From the NCBI GenBank assembly GCA_013140935.1, contig JABFSD010000388.1:1-8023 (forward strand): a stretch of DNA of 8,023 nucleotides. The letters are read 5' to 3'. Origin of the DNA: Acidobacteriota bacterium (GTDB lineage Bacteria; Acidobacteriota; Blastocatellia; RBC074). Positions 6,832-8,023 of the stretch are shown piece after piece (the first letter of the stretch is position 1; the number at the start of each line of letters is the position of its first letter). Under the pieces are notes generated by a model. That model was not told where the DNA came from, made no database searches, and saw only the letters and a program-made list of their open reading frames with translations. Position numbers and translations under genes: made by a program.

Positions 6832-7770
6832 TCACAAATTCGCTTTGTATTGTTGCCAGCGTTGCGCGCCTGCGTCGGTGGCTTCGAGACGGCGCGTGAG
6901 GCTGATGTGCGTGAAACCGGTCGCGCATAGATCGGCGATGACTTGGCGGGCGCTGGCTTCGTCTACGTCAATTTCGGTACCGAGGGTTTGGTCCATGATC
7001 CAGCCAGCGAGGCCGATACGTTCGCTGCCGACCGAAGCGGCGAGTTGTTCGGGGCTATAACGTCCGTGCAATTCGGCGATGACGCCGAGCAAGGCGAGCG
7101 CAGCTTGATCGAGTTCTTCTGATTGCAACGCGCGCATTTCAATGGTCGGTTCGTTGTCGGCGATTAACGGAACCGCACGCCATTGCGGCGCGTCAGGGTT
7201 CAACGCGCTGCGTTCACGCAATTCGTAATCGCCGCGCAGTCCGCGCGCGAGTTGCTGTTCGTAAAGCATCAAGGTCGCCACCGCATCCAACGAAGCGTAA
7301 TGCAACTGTTCCTGACTCAACGGACGGCGGCTCCAATCGCTGCGCTGTTCGGTCTTGTCGAGTTCGAGTCCGAGACGCGCGGCAGCTTGCGCCTTGAGCG
7401 AACATTTTTTATCGCCGCTGCGCCGCGCCGCCAGCATCGTGTCGTGAATCGGCGAAGTCGCGATGCCGTAATGCCGCTGCAACCGCGTCGCGTCATAACT
7501 CGCATTGTGAATCGCTTTGGTCGAGAGGCTGAGTTCGAGCGGACGGCGTAAGGCTTCGAGATCGCGCAACGCCAACGTATCAATCACGGCAACTTGTATT
7601 TTTTCTTCTGCACGAAAGGCGAGTTGCACGAGCGCTACCTGTTCGCGTTGGCGATCGCACCAGTTGACGGTTTCGATGTCGAGCGCCATCGCCTTCGTGT
7701 TGAGGGCGCGTTCGGCGAAGGCAGCGAGTTGTTCGGGTTGTTGAATGAATTCTACGGCGTGGTCGAACAT
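6832..7770 (-). CDS. DEDDy 3'-5' exonuclease, RNase D-like, with winged-helix-like C-terminus
   Basis: The 312-residue protein has all exonuclease motifs of the DnaQ-like DEDDy group: Exo I 'DIET' (D31, E33), Exo II 'HNASYD' (H88-D93) and Exo III Y158-x3-D162. These acidic residues bind two metal ions for hydrolysis from 3' ends. The ring 'LHYASLDAVATLMLY' around Exo III is typical of RNase D. E. coli RNase D is ~375 residues and ends in two HRDC domains. Here, after a linker (~175-217), the last ~95 residues instead look like a winged helix, with a closing strand-turn 'RLEATDAGAQRW', reminiscent of the RecQ RQC domain. RNA 3' processing is the default role; DNA end processing is possible. 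The ATG at 7770 has GGAGG only at an unusually long ~15-nt spacing. The gene is divergent from the oxidoreductase gene. Confidence 0.88.
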   Translation of the reverse strand: MFDHAVEFIQQPEQLAAFAERALNTKAMALDIETVNWCDRQREQVALVQLAFRAEEKIQVAVIDTLALRDLEALRRPLELSLSTKAIHNASYDATRLQRHYGIATSPIHDTMLAARRSGDKKCSLKAQAAARLGLELDKTEQRSDWSRRPLSQEQLHYASLDAVATLMLYEQQLARGLRGDYELRERSALNPDAPQWRAVPLIADNEPTIEMRALQSEELDQAALALLGVIAELHGRYSPEQLAASVGSERIGLAGWIMDQTLGTEIDVDEASARQVIADLCATGFTHISLTRRLEATDAGAQRWQQYKANL

Positions 7771-7838
7771 TGCGGCTATCTTGTGCCTCCGACGCGAAGT
7801 TGCGCAAGCTGGCTTTCTGCGCGTAAAAGACCATCGCT
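7771..7838. promoter_or_regulatory. Divergent intergenic region with an 8-bp palindrome
   Basis: This 68-bp gap must hold the start signals for both the exonuclease gene (leftward) and the oxidoreductase gene (rightward), unless they are read from elsewhere. TTGCGCAA at 7800-7807 is a perfect palindrome near its centre. A rightward TTGCGC...TAAAAG pair with 18-bp spacing exists, but each hexamer matches consensus at only about four of six positions and it would leave a very short leader. No promoter is called with confidence. Confidence 0.2.
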
Positions 7839-8023
7839 ATGCCAACCACTTCAAACGTAATCATCATCGGCGGCGGACTCGCGGGTCTGACCGCCGCCGT
7901 CACCCTCGCGCGCGCGAACCGTCGCGTGACGCTGTTGGAAAAGGCCGCGCAACTGGGCGGACGCGCGATGACCAGCCACGAGTCGGGCTTCGCGTTCAAT
8001 CTGGGGCCGCACGCGCTTTATGC
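7839..8023 (+). CDS. FAD-dependent oxidoreductase, phytoene desaturase/amine oxidase type (3'-truncated by the window)
   Basis: Sixty-one codons are present before the window ends. The protein opens with a beta strand 'NVIII' and the dinucleotide-binding loop GGGLAG (11-16). A second strand ends in E34, the acidic residue that contacts the adenosine ribose. An 'LGGR' motif follows (39-42), which contacts FAD in the amine oxidase/phytoene desaturase/protoporphyrinogen oxidase group. 'FNLGPHALY' (53-61) matches a stretch that I associate with phytoene desaturase-like oxidoreductases. The substrate cannot be told from this fragment. The ribosome binding site is weak: only an AAAAGA-like purine run 8 nt before the ATG. 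Confidence 0.85.
   Translation, partial: MPTTSNVIIIGGGLAGLTAAVTLARANRRVTLLEKAAQLGGRAMTSHESGFAFNLGPHALY

Noticed and set aside
7580..7999. A 139-codon minus-strand frame overlapping the exonuclease start and the oxidoreductase start
   Set aside because: It conflicts with two genes that have clear catalytic or cofactor motifs, and its own translation is Arg/Thr/Pro-rich with no motifs.

Overview
The window looks like bacterial chromosome of moderate to high G+C. It joins the 3' end of one very large accessory gene to a run of ordinary chromosomal genes. No rRNA, tRNA, IS element or CRISPR array was seen. The lineage cannot be fixed from the sequence. The zinc-ribbon/transmembrane/Pro-Ala-linker protein and the overall gene style suggest Acidobacteriota (possibly Blastocatellia), but this is a low-confidence impression.

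Left region (2-4765, + strand): one uninterrupted frame, open at the left edge, encodes the C-terminal 1587 residues of a giant superfamily 2 helicase. The first RecA domain (Walker A, DExH) must lie upstream of the window. Visible parts, in order, are a zinc-cysteine region, the 'FTDTRQ' segment, a ~310-residue insertion with its own zinc ribbon, helicase motifs V and VI, two further Cys clusters, a DUF1998/MZB four-cysteine domain, and a C-terminal extension resembling the phospholipase-D-like MIT_C fold. Giant helicase-DUF1998 proteins are typical of phage-defence loci (DruE of Druantia; the split DrmA/DrmB pair of DISARM). This is therefore the best candidate for an unusual system, whose remaining genes would lie to the left.

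Middle and right region (4825-7770, - strand): four genes read leftward. In transcription order they are a DEDDy 3'-5' exonuclease related to RNase D with an atypical winged-helix-like C-terminus; an unrecognised 98-residue protein; a secreted Arg/Asn/Asp-rich low-complexity protein; and a membrane-anchored zinc-ribbon protein with a beta-rich outer domain. A perfect 11-bp hairpin separates the last two, and two small hairpins precede the 98-residue gene. The helicase and the zinc-ribbon gene converge across 59 bp.

Right edge (7839-8023, + strand): the first 61 codons of an FAD-dependent oxidoreductase of the phytoene desaturase/amine oxidase type, divergent from the exonuclease gene across 68 bp.

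No pathway obviously links the right-hand genes. The convergence point near 4766-4824 probably marks the boundary between an accessory (defence-type) block and the host backbone.
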